Shown here: one piece after another, positions 50,514-58,725 of the stretch
How positions within the stretch are numbered: position 1 is the stretch's first letter
Layout of the letters: the number at the start of each line of letters is the position of its first letter
Assembly (NCBI RefSeq): GCF_037996765.1
Contig: NZ_JBBNAD010000004.1
Span: forward strand, 868,001 to 932,000
Reading direction: 5' to 3'
Source: Bdellovibrio sp. GT3
Lineage (GTDB): Bacteria; Bdellovibrionota; Bdellovibrionia; Bdellovibrionales; Bdellovibrionaceae
DNA length: 64,000 bases
Notes under the pieces: generated by a model
Database searches by the model: none
Told to the model about the DNA's origin: nothing
What the model saw: the letters and a program-made list of their open reading frames with translations, nothing else
Translations under genes and position numbers: made by a program

Positions 50514-51314
50514 ATGAAAAAATCAAATCTACTTCTGTGTGCATTAGCTTTTTGTATGTTCGGTTGTTCTACGTTTAAGCCTAAGGTGAACGAGGCGGAT
50601 ATCAATGCGGAAGCTGCCAAATCCTATGCTGAAGTCAAAGCCAAATCAAAAATATCCACCAATAAAGAATGGACAGCGATGGTGCAACGAGTGGCAGATC
50701 GTATCGCAAAAGCTTCCGGAGAAAACTTCCAATGGGAAGTGGTCTTGATTGAAAGCCCCGAGGTGAATGCATGGTGTATGCCGGGGGGGAAGATGGCCGT
50801 TTATACGGGAATCATGCCAGTCCTAAAAACAGAAGGGGCTTTGGCCGCTGTCATGGGCCATGAGGTTGCGCATGCAACTCTTCGCCATGGAATGGAAGGC
50901 TATATTCGTGCAAAACAACAAAGCTACGCCGGTGTGATTATCGCAGGAGCAACTGTTATCGGTGGTCAGATGATGTGTAAAACAGATGATTGCCGCCGTA
51001 CGACTGCTCTTGCTGGTGTCGCCGCCGGTTTTGCATTGACGTTCCTAGAAAGAAAATTCAGTCGGGGAGATGAATCGGAAGCCGATAAGCAAGGTCAGAT
51101 CTACATGGCCAAAGCAGGCTATGATCCTGCTGAAAACCTGCAACTCTGGGATCGTATGAATGCCGCACAAAAAGGCTCCGCACCGCCGGAATTTATGTCG
51201 ACGCATCCTTCAGATCAGACTCGCAAAGGAAATCTGACAAAATGGCTGCCTGAGGCAGAGTCTGTCTATGCGCAGTCGCCACAAAAATACGGCGTCGGCG
51301 CCTCGATCCGCTAG
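50514..51314 (+). CDS. M48-family zinc metalloprotease lipoprotein
   Basis: 266 residues from the ATG at 50514, where the lipoprotein signal begins (MKKSNLLLCALAFCMFGC, Cys18). Zinc site HEVAH at 116-120 with the third ligand in GDESEADKQG, matching M48 peptidases of the LoiP/BepA/Oma1 type, which act in envelope protein quality control. Other family marks: NAWCMPGGKMAVYTG and a STHPSDQTRKGNL segment. A short membrane-like stretch follows the HEVAH helix (GVIIAGATVIGGQMM). Membrane-anchored, periplasmic. Its stop overlaps the convergent glycosyltransferase gene. No clear ribosome binding site. Confidence 0.88.
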   Translation: MKKSNLLLCALAFCMFGCSTFKPKVNEADINAEAAKSYAEVKAKSKISTNKEWTAMVQRVADRIAKASGENFQWEVVLIESPEVNAWCMPGGKMAVYTGIMPVLKTEGALAAVMGHEVAHATLRHGMEGYIRAKQQSYAGVIIAGATVIGGQMMCKTDDCRRTTALAGVAAGFALTFLERKFSRGDESEADKQGQIYMAKAGYDPAENLQLWDRMNAAQKGSAPPEFMSTHPSDQTRKGNLTKWLPEAESVYAQSPQKYGVGASIR

Positions 51315-52462
51315 ATTCGTTGATATAAGTCAGTGAAGTGTTTCAAGGTGTTGGGCCAATTGTGATTATGCAGGGCCCAGTCACGGCCTTTGTCGCCGTG
51401 TTTTTTCGCCTTATCCGGATTCTTTAAGTAATAGCGAATGCAATCAGCCAGGGCCTGGCCAGAACGTGGTTCTGCCAGAATGCCGCGCTCAGTACCGCCG
51501 ACTTGTTCAGGGGTGCCGCCCGCATTGGTGCCGATCACAGCTTTTCCCATCATCATCGCATCAATCACACTCAATGAATAAGTCTCGTTATAGGAAGCCA
51601 AAGAGAACACATCCAAGGCGTCGATGTAGGGAATGTATTCGCGCTGAAAAGGAATCTGCTGCAAGTGTCCCTGCAAGCGACCGCTGGAAGAGCGGGACTG
51701 AATCCATTCATAAAGTGCCTGGGATTCTTCTTCGTAAGTGGTTTCGCCACTTTCATTGTGGCCCACGATGGTGCGATCCCCAATGATCCAAATTTGCACC
51801 TTCTTAAGTTCTTCATCTGACAGATAGTCCAAGGCCTCAGCCAATTCGCGCACGCCTTTTTGGGCGTCAATACGGCAGAGAGTGCCGACCACCATCTGGT
51901 CCGCTTGCACGCCATACTGGGCGCGAATAGCATCACGCTTTTCCGGGTGTGGAATGAATTTTTCGGTGTCCCGGCCATAGCGAATCAGTTTTAACTTCTT
52001 CGGATCAATCGGAAAATTCTTTTTAACGTCCTTCAGAATGTCCTCTGAGGAACTGCATAAAGCATCAACGCGCTTAAAAAGAGCGCGGTGAACGAAGTCC
52101 CTTTTGGGAAGGGCATTCATATACAGATTATAAATATGTCGGACGTCCTGATTAAACCAGCGAGCCAGGCACGAGGACCACATGTCCAGACGTGTGTGCG
52201 AGTGCAGGTGAGTGATCTCGTGCTCACGCATTGCCTTGCGAATAAGTTTTGCTTTCGCAAGTTTGGAAAGTTTTGCCTGAGAAACGGGGAGCACGCGAAC
52301 GCCTGCAGCCCGCAGTTCCTTGATGATCCGGGAGTCCTCAAAGCATAACACCCATTGCTCCACCGATGTTTTTTGCAGTTTGCAAATCAGCTCTGTGGAG
52401 TAGAGTTCAAGTCCACCCCAGGAATATGAATGTATAACGTGCAAAAGACGAATCGGTTTCAT
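51311..52462 (-). CDS. glycosyltransferase, GT4 (group 1) family
   Basis: 383 residues with two Rossmann-like lobes of the GT-B fold. N-terminal lobe begins LLHVIHSYSWGGLELYS; the C-terminal lobe starts GTLCRIDAQKGVRELAEAL and holds the donor-binding E-x7-E region (YNETYSLSVIDAMMMGKAVI). It transfers a nucleotide-activated sugar to an acceptor, probably in surface polysaccharide or lipopolysaccharide assembly. It is 15 bp downstream of the WecE-like aminotransferase gene on the same strand, so the two form an operon for making and attaching an amino sugar. Sugar and acceptor unknown. Confidence 0.87.
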   Translation of the reverse strand: MKPIRLLHVIHSYSWGGLELYSTELICKLQKTSVEQWVLCFEDSRIIKELRAAGVRVLPVSQAKLSKLAKAKLIRKAMREHEITHLHSHTRLDMWSSCLARWFNQDVRHIYNLYMNALPKRDFVHRALFKRVDALCSSSEDILKDVKKNFPIDPKKLKLIRYGRDTEKFIPHPEKRDAIRAQYGVQADQMVVGTLCRIDAQKGVRELAEALDYLSDEELKKVQIWIIGDRTIVGHNESGETTYEEESQALYEWIQSRSSSGRLQGHLQQIPFQREYIPYIDALDVFSLASYNETYSLSVIDAMMMGKAVIGTNAGGTPEQVGGTERGILAEPRSGQALADCIRYYLKNPDKAKKHGDKGRDWALHNHNWPNTLKHFTDLYQRI

Positions 52463-52477
52463 GGCAGAGCTCTTTGC

Positions 52478-53614
52478 TTACAGGTTTTTGTAAAATGCGT
52501 GCACTTTATCCAAAACGAAAGAAACTTCTTCCTTGGTCAGATCCGCATACATCGGCATGCGTAGCAGGCGATTGGCCAAATCATCAGTGACCTTCATGGA
52601 GCCCGCCACGCGACCGAATTTCATTCCCGCCGGAGCAGAGTGCAAAGGCACGTAGTGAGTCGTTGACTGGATTTCATTTTCTTTCAAATAAGCCCACAGT
52701 TTCCCGCGCTCTTCAGGTGATTTACAAATGAAATAGTAAATATGTGCATTGCCTTGGCAATCAGCCGGTACATGCATGCGAGTCAAATGACCTTGTTTTT
52801 CCAGATCGGCCAAGCCCTGATGGTACTGATTCCAGTGGGCCAGGCGCTGAGCTGTGATTTTTTCGCCATCTTCAAGTTGCGAATACAGGAAAGCCACAGC
52901 CAATTCAGATTGCAGGTAAGATGAACCCTTATCCTGCCAGGTGTATTTATCCACTTGGCCGTTTAAGAACTGCTGACGGTTGGTGCCTTTGTCGCGCACG
53001 ACTTCGGCGCGGGCTACGAAGCGCTTGTCATTGATGACCAAAGCTCCGCCTTCGCCGCAAACGATATTCTTGGTTTCATGGAAGCTGTAGGCGGCCATGT
53101 GCCCCCAGGCTCCTGTGGGTTTTCCCTTAAAAGAGGAAAAGATCGCCTGTGCGGCATCCGCCACCACGATGAAACCGTGCTTTTCAGACAAAGCCATGAT
53201 GCGATCCATTTCGCAGGCAACACCTGCGTAGTGAACCGGCATTACCACTTTGGTTTTTGCGGTGATGGCTTTTTCCATGGCATCGACATCCATATTCAAA
53301 GTCTTAGGATCGACATCCACGAAAACGGGTGTAGCTCCATAGAGTGCGATTACGTTGGCCGTGGAAGTAAATGTAAATGAAGGCAGTATCACTTCGTCGC
53401 CAGGACCGATGTCGGTCAAAACCATGGCCATCTCCAAAGCGGATGTGCAGCTTGGCGTGATGACGGCCATTTCGCATTTCAGGTGATTTTTAAACCATTC
53501 GACAACTTTTTTGTTGAAAGCGCCTTCGCCGGAAAGTTTGCGATTGGCAATGGCTTGCGCGATGTATTTTTCTTCGTTGTGACTATGTGGGGGCAGATTA
53601 AATGGAATTTTCAT
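52478..53614 (-). CDS. wecE: dTDP-4-amino-4,6-dideoxygalactose transaminase-like (DegT/DnrJ/EryC1/StrS)
   Basis: 378 residues. A PLP-dependent sugar aminotransferase with Lys182 in SFHETKN as the cofactor lysine, PSCTSALEMA and VHYAGVACEMD in agreement with E. coli WecE (RffA), which makes dTDP-4-amino-4,6-dideoxy-D-galactose (Fuc4N precursor) for enterobacterial common antigen. QVDKYTWQDKGSSYLQSE also matches closely. The ATG at 53614 is chosen by the N-terminal match (MKIPFNLPP). The other ECA genes are not in the window; the adjacent GT4 gene is a likely partner, so a different Fuc4N-type glycan is possible. Confidence 0.9.
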   Translation of the reverse strand: MKIPFNLPPHSHNEEKYIAQAIANRKLSGEGAFNKKVVEWFKNHLKCEMAVITPSCTSALEMAMVLTDIGPGDEVILPSFTFTSTANVIALYGATPVFVDVDPKTLNMDVDAMEKAITAKTKVVMPVHYAGVACEMDRIMALSEKHGFIVVADAAQAIFSSFKGKPTGAWGHMAAYSFHETKNIVCGEGGALVINDKRFVARAEVVRDKGTNRQQFLNGQVDKYTWQDKGSSYLQSELAVAFLYSQLEDGEKITAQRLAHWNQYHQGLADLEKQGHLTRMHVPADCQGNAHIYYFICKSPEERGKLWAYLKENEIQSTTHYVPLHSAPAGMKFGRVAGSMKVTDDLANRLLRMPMYADLTKEEVSFVLDKVHAFYKNL

Positions 53615-53641
53615 GCCCCACAATATTAGTACTAATTCTAA

Positions 53642-53671
53642 ACGGACGGCAACCGATTAAAAGCCGTCCGT
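53642..53671 (-). terminator. probable terminator overlapping the chemoreceptor stop codon
   Basis: A 9-bp stem (ACGGACGGC / GCCGTCCGT, 12-nt loop) includes the last codons and stop of the chemoreceptor gene; only TTTAG follows, so the U-tract is weak. Confidence 0.5.
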
Positions 53672-55321
53672 GGTGCCTACTTTGCGTGGACCATCGTCAT
53701 CAAAAGGAATCATGTCAGCTGCGGTGCTGCTCTGCGCCTTTTTTGCGACAACCGGAGTGGCTGCTTTCGTCACATGTTTCTGAGCAGGTTTTGCCTTGAA
53801 TGCCACCACATTGTTGACCGGTTTCTGAGGGCGATCGTCGAAGCGGGTTGGAGCCTCGGATTGTTCTTCATGGGCGCCGGTGACAACCTGATTCAGGTTA
53901 TCCACCAGACGACGCATCAGTTCCGCTTGCGCCGAAATCTCTTCTGAAGAGGCTGCGATTTCTTCAGAAGAAGCCGCATTGCCTTGAACGCTGGCATCCA
54001 GTTGGTTCATGGCCTGGGAGATCTGGGAAATGCCTGTGGTTTGCTCAGAGCTTGCCGCAGATATTTCGGTATTCAGATCAGAGACCTTCTTAACTGATGT
54101 CACGATAGTGTTTAGAACTTCGGCAGAGCGGTCGGCGACTTTGGCACCGTTTTCCACTTGTCCAACGCTCTCCTTGATTAATGAGGAGATGTCTTTTGCT
54201 GCCACCGCAGAACGTTGTGCCAGGGCACGAACGGCCTCAGCCACCACGGCGAAACCTTTACCTTGTTCTCCGGCGCGGGCTGCTTCAACAGCCGCATTCA
54301 ATGCCAAAAGATTCGTTTGGAAGGCGATATCGTCGATCACACCAATGATCTCTTCGATCTTTTTTGAAGACTGAGAGATGCCTTGCATGGATTGAATAAG
54401 CGCGGCCATTTCTTTTTGACCGTCTTCAGCAGAGTCTTTTGATGTTTGCGACAAAGTGGCTGCCTGTTTTGCGTTGTCGGAATTCATTTTGACCATGGAA
54501 GACATTTCCTCCAGGGACGCAACAGTTTCCTCAAGTGAAGCTGCAGATTCAGTGGAAGCCGTGGAGAGTGTTTGACCCGCCATGGAAAGCTGGGAAATCG
54601 CTGACACCACCTGGCCACCGGATTCTGTCAATTTCGACGCAATATCACTGACAGTGTTGGAAACACGGTAGGCGATCCACATTAGAATACCAAAAAGGGC
54701 AAAGGCACTGAACGCGGAGATTAAGATCAACATCTGAGTGAGCGCTTTGCGATCCTTCATCTGTTGTTCATTTTGTGCGGTGGCTTGTTCCTGGTAGTGC
54801 TTGAAGTTCTTTTCAGACATCTTTTGAACTTCCTGAGCCATGATGTGCCACTCGCCACCATTTAAAGAGGTGCGGGCTTTTTCGTCATCTTCGGGAGTTT
54901 GCTTTGTCAGCAAGCCCATCAAAGTCTCAGTGGTTGCATAGAACTTGTCTTTGTTGGATTTTACGCCTGAATAGTTTTTTGCTTCAGTTTCATCGAATGG
55001 AGTTTTTTCGTAGTAGGCTTGCGCCTCTTTAAAGTCATCCCAGGCTGCGGTGGTTTTTTTGATAAACACTTCGCGCGAAGGGCCATGGGTACCAAGTGAT
55101 GCCCAGAAGAAGTAACCCACGCGTGCTCTTTGCATCGCAAGCTGTCCTAGTGAATCCATATTAGGAACCATGTCTGTATATGCAGAGTTCAACATTGTTC
55201 CCAATTTGTTTGTACTATTGAGTGCGATCACAGTGATCACTGCAAATGCGGCGACAGGTAAAAATGCTGAGAACAACAATTTTCCACGCAGACCACGAAA
55301 CCAAGATTTCAAACTATTCAT
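53657..55321 (-). CDS. methyl-accepting chemotaxis protein
   Basis: 554 residues. Two membrane helices (about 13-34 and 198-218) border a ~165-residue periplasmic four-helix-bundle-like sensor domain. A long signalling coiled coil follows, with the hairpin tip IDDIAFQTNLLALNAAVEAARAGEQGKGFAVVA (given in part), ending in a flexible tail (residues about 490-554: KAKPAQKHVTKAATPVVAKK). The tip contacts CheA/CheW. No HAMP domain is obvious. The ligand is unknown. A sigma-28-like promoter upstream would place it in the flagellar/chemotaxis regulon. Confidence 0.94.
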   Translation of the reverse strand: MNSLKSWFRGLRGKLLFSAFLPVAAFAVITVIALNSTNKLGTMLNSAYTDMVPNMDSLGQLAMQRARVGYFFWASLGTHGPSREVFIKKTTAAWDDFKEAQAYYEKTPFDETEAKNYSGVKSNKDKFYATTETLMGLLTKQTPEDDEKARTSLNGGEWHIMAQEVQKMSEKNFKHYQEQATAQNEQQMKDRKALTQMLILISAFSAFALFGILMWIAYRVSNTVSDIASKLTESGGQVVSAISQLSMAGQTLSTASTESAASLEETVASLEEMSSMVKMNSDNAKQAATLSQTSKDSAEDGQKEMAALIQSMQGISQSSKKIEEIIGVIDDIAFQTNLLALNAAVEAARAGEQGKGFAVVAEAVRALAQRSAVAAKDISSLIKESVGQVENGAKVADRSAEVLNTIVTSVKKVSDLNTEISAASSEQTTGISQISQAMNQLDASVQGNAASSEEIAASSEEISAQAELMRRLVDNLNQVVTGAHEEQSEAPTRFDDRPQKPVNNVVAFKAKPAQKHVTKAATPVVAKKAQSSTAADMIPFDDDGPRKVGTTDGF

Positions 55322-55347
55322 AAACTAGGCTCTCCATCGATACTTCT

Positions 55348-55374
55348 TTATCGAATTTTTACTGGATTCACTTA
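55348..55374 (-). promoter_or_regulatory. candidate sigma-28 promoter of the chemoreceptor gene
   Basis: On the minus strand TAAGTGAA (55374-55367), 11 nt, then TTCGATAA (55355-55348). The second box matches the sigma-28 -10 (GCCGATAA) at six of eight positions; the first keeps only the TAA core of the -35. It lies 26 bp upstream of the chemoreceptor ATG. Confidence 0.4.
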
Positions 55375-55533
55375 ACTCGTGTTTTTGTGAGACGAAGGAT
55401 TCAGACTTTGGTGTTGCGGTGTGACTAACAAAAGTTACTGCCGTGCGACAGGACTAAAGTTTTATATTTGTAATTGTCCCCAAAGTAAGGGTAGCATTTT
55501 TTTCAACGTCTAGACTCAAGGAGGGGAGTAGTC

Positions 55534-56418
55534 ATGACAAATAAGGTATTGCTACGCGGTTTGGCTGCAGTTGCATTGATCGCAACAGTTGGTTTCACGA
55601 CTCAGCATTCACATTCAGAAGGTTGCCACGGATTCGTTCCTGAAAACAGCATGTACATTCCAGTTGGAATGTTCGCTACAGGTGGTATCACTCAAGAACA
55701 ATTTAACGATGTGATGGATCGTATTGAAAAGATCTACACTCCAGAAGTAGAAGCTGCCGGTGATAAACTGCGCGTTAATCGCTTGTGGACTGATGGAACT
55801 GTAAATGCGTCTGCGCAACGTTCTGGTAACACACGCATCCTTAATATGTACGGCGGTTTGGCTCGTCACCAAGCAATTGGTTACGAAGGTATGGCTTTGG
55901 TTGCCTGCCACGAAATGGGTCACCACAATGCTGGCGCTCCAAAAATCGACAGCTGGTACGGTGGTTCATGGGCGTCTAACGAAGGTGCTTCTGACTATTT
56001 CGCATCTTTGAAATGTCTACGTTTGTTGTTCGCACAAGACGACAACGCAGCTATCGTTTCTACTATGACTATTCACCCAACGGCTAAAGCTGGTTGTGAA
56101 GCTCAATACAGCAACATCAACGATCAGTTGATCTGCATGAGAATCACTGAAGCTGGTCAACAAGTTGCAAACTTGTTCGCGGCTCTTGGTAAAGACAAAG
56201 TTCCAGCGCAATTCGATACTCCAGATAAAACTGTAGTTCGTCGCACTGACAACGCTCACCCGAAAACTCAATGCCGCTTGGATACATACTTCCAAGGTGC
56301 TTTGTGCCCGGTTGCGATTGGCGACAAATTGTCTGACACTGACTACAAAGCGGGTTCTTGCTATAGCCCACGCGATGCAGTTGGTACACGTCCACTTTGC
56401 TGGTTCGCACCAAACTAG
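55534..56418 (+). CDS. secreted HExxH zinc metallopeptidase-like protein
   Basis: 294 residues with a signal peptide (MTNKVLLRGLAAVALIATVG, cleavage before about residue 24) and a strong AAGGAGGGG ribosome binding site. Zinc motif HEMGHH at 126-131 (ALVACHEMGHHNAG), with NEGASDYFA about 22 residues later as a possible third ligand (glutamate) and acidic site as in gluzincins. Eight or more cysteines (for example EGCHGF, LKCLRL, AGCEAQ, ICMRI, QCRLD, LCPVA, SCYSP, LCWFA) suggest an extracellular, disulfide-stabilised protein. I do not know the family. Degradation of external protein or peptide is inferred. Monocistronic with strong terminator. Confidence 0.82.
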   Translation: MTNKVLLRGLAAVALIATVGFTTQHSHSEGCHGFVPENSMYIPVGMFATGGITQEQFNDVMDRIEKIYTPEVEAAGDKLRVNRLWTDGTVNASAQRSGNTRILNMYGGLARHQAIGYEGMALVACHEMGHHNAGAPKIDSWYGGSWASNEGASDYFASLKCLRLLFAQDDNAAIVSTMTIHPTAKAGCEAQYSNINDQLICMRITEAGQQVANLFAALGKDKVPAQFDTPDKTVVRRTDNAHPKTQCRLDTYFQGALCPVAIGDKLSDTDYKAGSCYSPRDAVGTRPLCWFAPN

Positions 56419-56442
56419 TTGTTAATAACAGCTTAGTTAAAC

Positions 56443-56476
56443 GAAGCCGATGTTCTTGTAACATCGGCTTTTTTTA
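56443..56476 (+). terminator. intrinsic terminator of the HExxH protein gene
   Basis: An 11-bp stem (AAGCCGATGTT / AACATCGGCTT, 5-nt loop) followed by T7, 25 bp after the stop codon. Confidence 0.92.
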
Positions 56477-56519
56477 TTTCTTTCATTGAGTTCATATGCA
56501 GAGCTGCTAGCCTTTTGAT

Positions 56520-57245
56520 ATGAACAAAAAGAAGATTCTTCCAGTCGTAGTCATTCTTATTCTTCTCGTCGCAGCCTTTTTGATTCGCCAATATTTATTT
56601 GCCAATAGTTTTCGTTATGCGGGGACAGTCGAAGTCACCAAAGTCGATATTCCAGCCCGGGTACAGGCCGTGATTGATTCTCTTCCGGTCAAGGAAGGTA
56701 TGATCGTCGAAAAAGGACAGAAGATCATGTCTCTGTCCTGTGAGGAATTAAAAATCAGCTACAATCTGGCGCTGAGTACATTCAACCGCAGTTCCAGTCT
56801 TTATCGCGGCGGAAATATTTCGGCAGAGGCTTACGACCAATCCCGCAGTAAAAAAGAAGATCTTCAAACCCGGGTTTCCTGGTGTGAAGTCGTTTCTCCA
56901 CTAAAGGGCACGGTGCTGACCAAATATTTCGAGCAAGGCGAGATGGTGAATCCGGGGGCAAAGCTGGTCACGGTCGGGAATCTGGAAGAGGTCTATGCTT
57001 ACTTCTATCTTCCCCATGACGAGATCGCTTCGTTGAAAATAGAACAGAAAGTTGAAGCCACACTGCCGGAGATGGATAACAAATCCTTTCCAGGCATTAT
57101 TGAATTTATTAATCCCGATGCGGAATTCACACCAAAAAATGTTCAGACCCGCGAAGAAAGAACGCGCCTGGTTTATGGCGTAAAAATCAGATTTGCAAAT
57201 CCCGAAGGCATTCTTAAGCCGGGAATGACTCTGGAATGGAAATAG
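56520..57245 (+). CDS. HlyD-family membrane fusion protein
   Basis: 241 residues: one N-terminal membrane helix (ILPVVVILILLVAAFLI), a biotinyl-lipoyl-like half (GTVEVTKVDIPARVQAVID), a short helical hairpin (STFNRSSSLYRGGNISAEAY), the second lipoyl half (VVSPLKGTVLTKYFEQGEMV) and a beta-barrel domain (VYAYFYLPHDEIASLK). The short hairpin implies a compact periplasmic adaptor. It is the first gene of an efflux operon whose ATPase start overlaps its end by 10 bp, in the same layout as E. coli yhiI-rbbA-yhhJ. No ribosome binding site of note. Confidence 0.9.
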   Translation: MNKKKILPVVVILILLVAAFLIRQYLFANSFRYAGTVEVTKVDIPARVQAVIDSLPVKEGMIVEKGQKIMSLSCEELKISYNLALSTFNRSSSLYRGGNISAEAYDQSRSKKEDLQTRVSWCEVVSPLKGTVLTKYFEQGEMVNPGAKLVTVGNLEEVYAYFYLPHDEIASLKIEQKVEATLPEMDNKSFPGIIEFINPDAEFTPKNVQTREERTRLVYGVKIRFANPEGILKPGMTLEWK

Positions 57246-57979
57246 TCGTCCGCGAACTTTTTAAAAGAATGAAAAAGGTGGAGGCTTTAAAGGGTCTCTC
57301 CATGCAGTTCGCCGATGGCAAAGTTCACGGTATTATCGGTCCCGAAGGCGCTGGCAAAACCACATTAATGCGACACCTAATGGGGTTGCTGAAGGCCGAT
57401 CAGGGCTCAATTCAGTACTTCAAGGAAGGCCAGGAGCAGAACTTTACTGATGTTCGCCGGGGGTTGGCATATATGCCGCAGACACAAAGTCTGTACGGCG
57501 AACTGAGCATTCACGAACATCTGGAGTTCTTTAAAACTTTGTACGGCCTTCAGGATGCAGACTACAAAATCCGCCGGCAAAAGTTGCTGGAGATGACACG
57601 TCTGGATCGATTTCAGGATCGTCTGGCTTCGCAGTTATCCGGTGGAATGTACAAAAAACTGGGGCTGATTTGCGCGCTGCTGGCTTCACCGGAGGTTTTA
57701 TTTCTGGATGAGCCGACAAATGGCGTGGACCCATTAAGTCGTCGTGATTTCTGGAAACTTTTGTATGAGTTTCGCGAACAGGAAAATATCACGATTCTGG
57801 TGACGACCTCTTATATGGACGAAGCCCTTAAATGCGAGGACGTTCATCTGCTCTTTGATGGGAAAACATTGCTGGAGGGACCTCCAGATGAAATTCTAAA
57901 AAAAGAAAAATGCGAAACCTTTGATGAGGTTTTCCTGCGCTATGACTCCTCGCTGGATGCCCATGCGGAGGTGTTGTGA
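57236..57979 (+). CDS. ABC transporter ATP-binding protein
   Basis: 247 residues, one nucleotide-binding domain. Walker A GPEGAGKTTLM, Q-loop ...YMPQTQSLYG, signature LSGGMYKKLGL, Walker B VLFLDEPTNGVDP. The first of two ATPases in this operon; in the RbbA type they are fused, here they are separate polypeptides. It powers ABC-2 type export. Starts 10 bp inside the HlyD gene and its stop overlaps the next start by 4 bp. Confidence 0.93.
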   Translation: MEIVVRELFKRMKKVEALKGLSMQFADGKVHGIIGPEGAGKTTLMRHLMGLLKADQGSIQYFKEGQEQNFTDVRRGLAYMPQTQSLYGELSIHEHLEFFKTLYGLQDADYKIRRQKLLEMTRLDRFQDRLASQLSGGMYKKLGLICALLASPEVLFLDEPTNGVDPLSRRDFWKLLYEFREQENITILVTTSYMDEALKCEDVHLLFDGKTLLEGPPDEILKKEKCETFDEVFLRYDSSLDAHAEVL

Positions 57980-58725
57980 GTTCATCAGTTGAGGTGAAAG
58001 CCCTTTCCGTCAAATTTGGAGAATTCTACGCTGTAAAAAATGTTTCCTTCGCAGTGAGTCCCGGAGAGATCTTTGGTTTTCTGGGAGCCAATGGCGCAGG
58101 CAAAACAACCACCATTCGTGTACTGTGTGGATTGCTGACGCCGTCAGAGGGTGATGCCCACGTTTGCGGAATTGATGTGCGCACCCATGCACTGGATGTA
58201 AAAAAGATCGTGGGCTACATGTCACAAAAGTTCACGCTTTATGACGATATGACCGTGGCCGAGAACCTGTCCTTCACGGCCTCTTTGCGCAAGCTGGATG
58301 AAGCTCATTTCAAGTCGCAAAAAGAAAAGCTTCTGCATTTTATTAAATTCCAACGCAGTGAAAGCACCATGGTTCGTGACTTGCCCGGGGGAATCAAACA
58401 ACAGGTCAGTCTGGTGGCATCTGTACTTCATGACCCCCAGGTGGTTTTTCTGGATGAGCCCACGGCAGGGGTAAGTCCCGCATTTCGGCAGCGCTTTTGG
58501 GGTTTGATTCGGGAACTAGCTGCAGATGGAAAAACCGTTTTTGTCACGACCCATTACATGGACGAAGCCGAACAGTGCGGGCGCATTGCCTTGATGAAAG
58601 ACGGCCAACTGATTGCCCTGGATTCACCACTGCAACTTAAGAAGCATTCCTTTCCCCATAAGAACCCCAAGCATGTCAGTCTGGAGGATGTTTTCATCGC
58701 CCAGGTTGAAGGCGGTGCTTCGTGA
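57976..58725 (+). CDS. ABC transporter ATP-binding protein with atypical signature
   Basis: 249 residues. Walker A GANGAGKTTTIRVL, Q-loop MSQKFTLYDD, Walker B VVFLDEPTAGVSP, H-loop TTHYMDEAE. The signature motif is LPGGIKQQ instead of LSGGQ, losing the serine that normally contacts ATP, so one of the two composite sites of the heterodimer may be inactive or slow. It starts at GTG overlapping the previous stop (GTGA) and is coupled to it. Partner of the upstream ATPase. Confidence 0.92.
   Translation: MSSSVEVKALSVKFGEFYAVKNVSFAVSPGEIFGFLGANGAGKTTTIRVLCGLLTPSEGDAHVCGIDVRTHALDVKKIVGYMSQKFTLYDDMTVAENLSFTASLRKLDEAHFKSQKEKLLHFIKFQRSESTMVRDLPGGIKQQVSLVASVLHDPQVVFLDEPTAGVSPAFRQRFWGLIRELAADGKTVFVTTHYMDEAEQCGRIALMKDGQLIALDSPLQLKKHSFPHKNPKHVSLEDVFIAQVEGGAS

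Noticed and set aside
55459-55480. TAAAGTTT, matching the sigma-28 -35 box, upstream of the HExxH protein gene
   Set aside because: No matching -10 at the proper distance.
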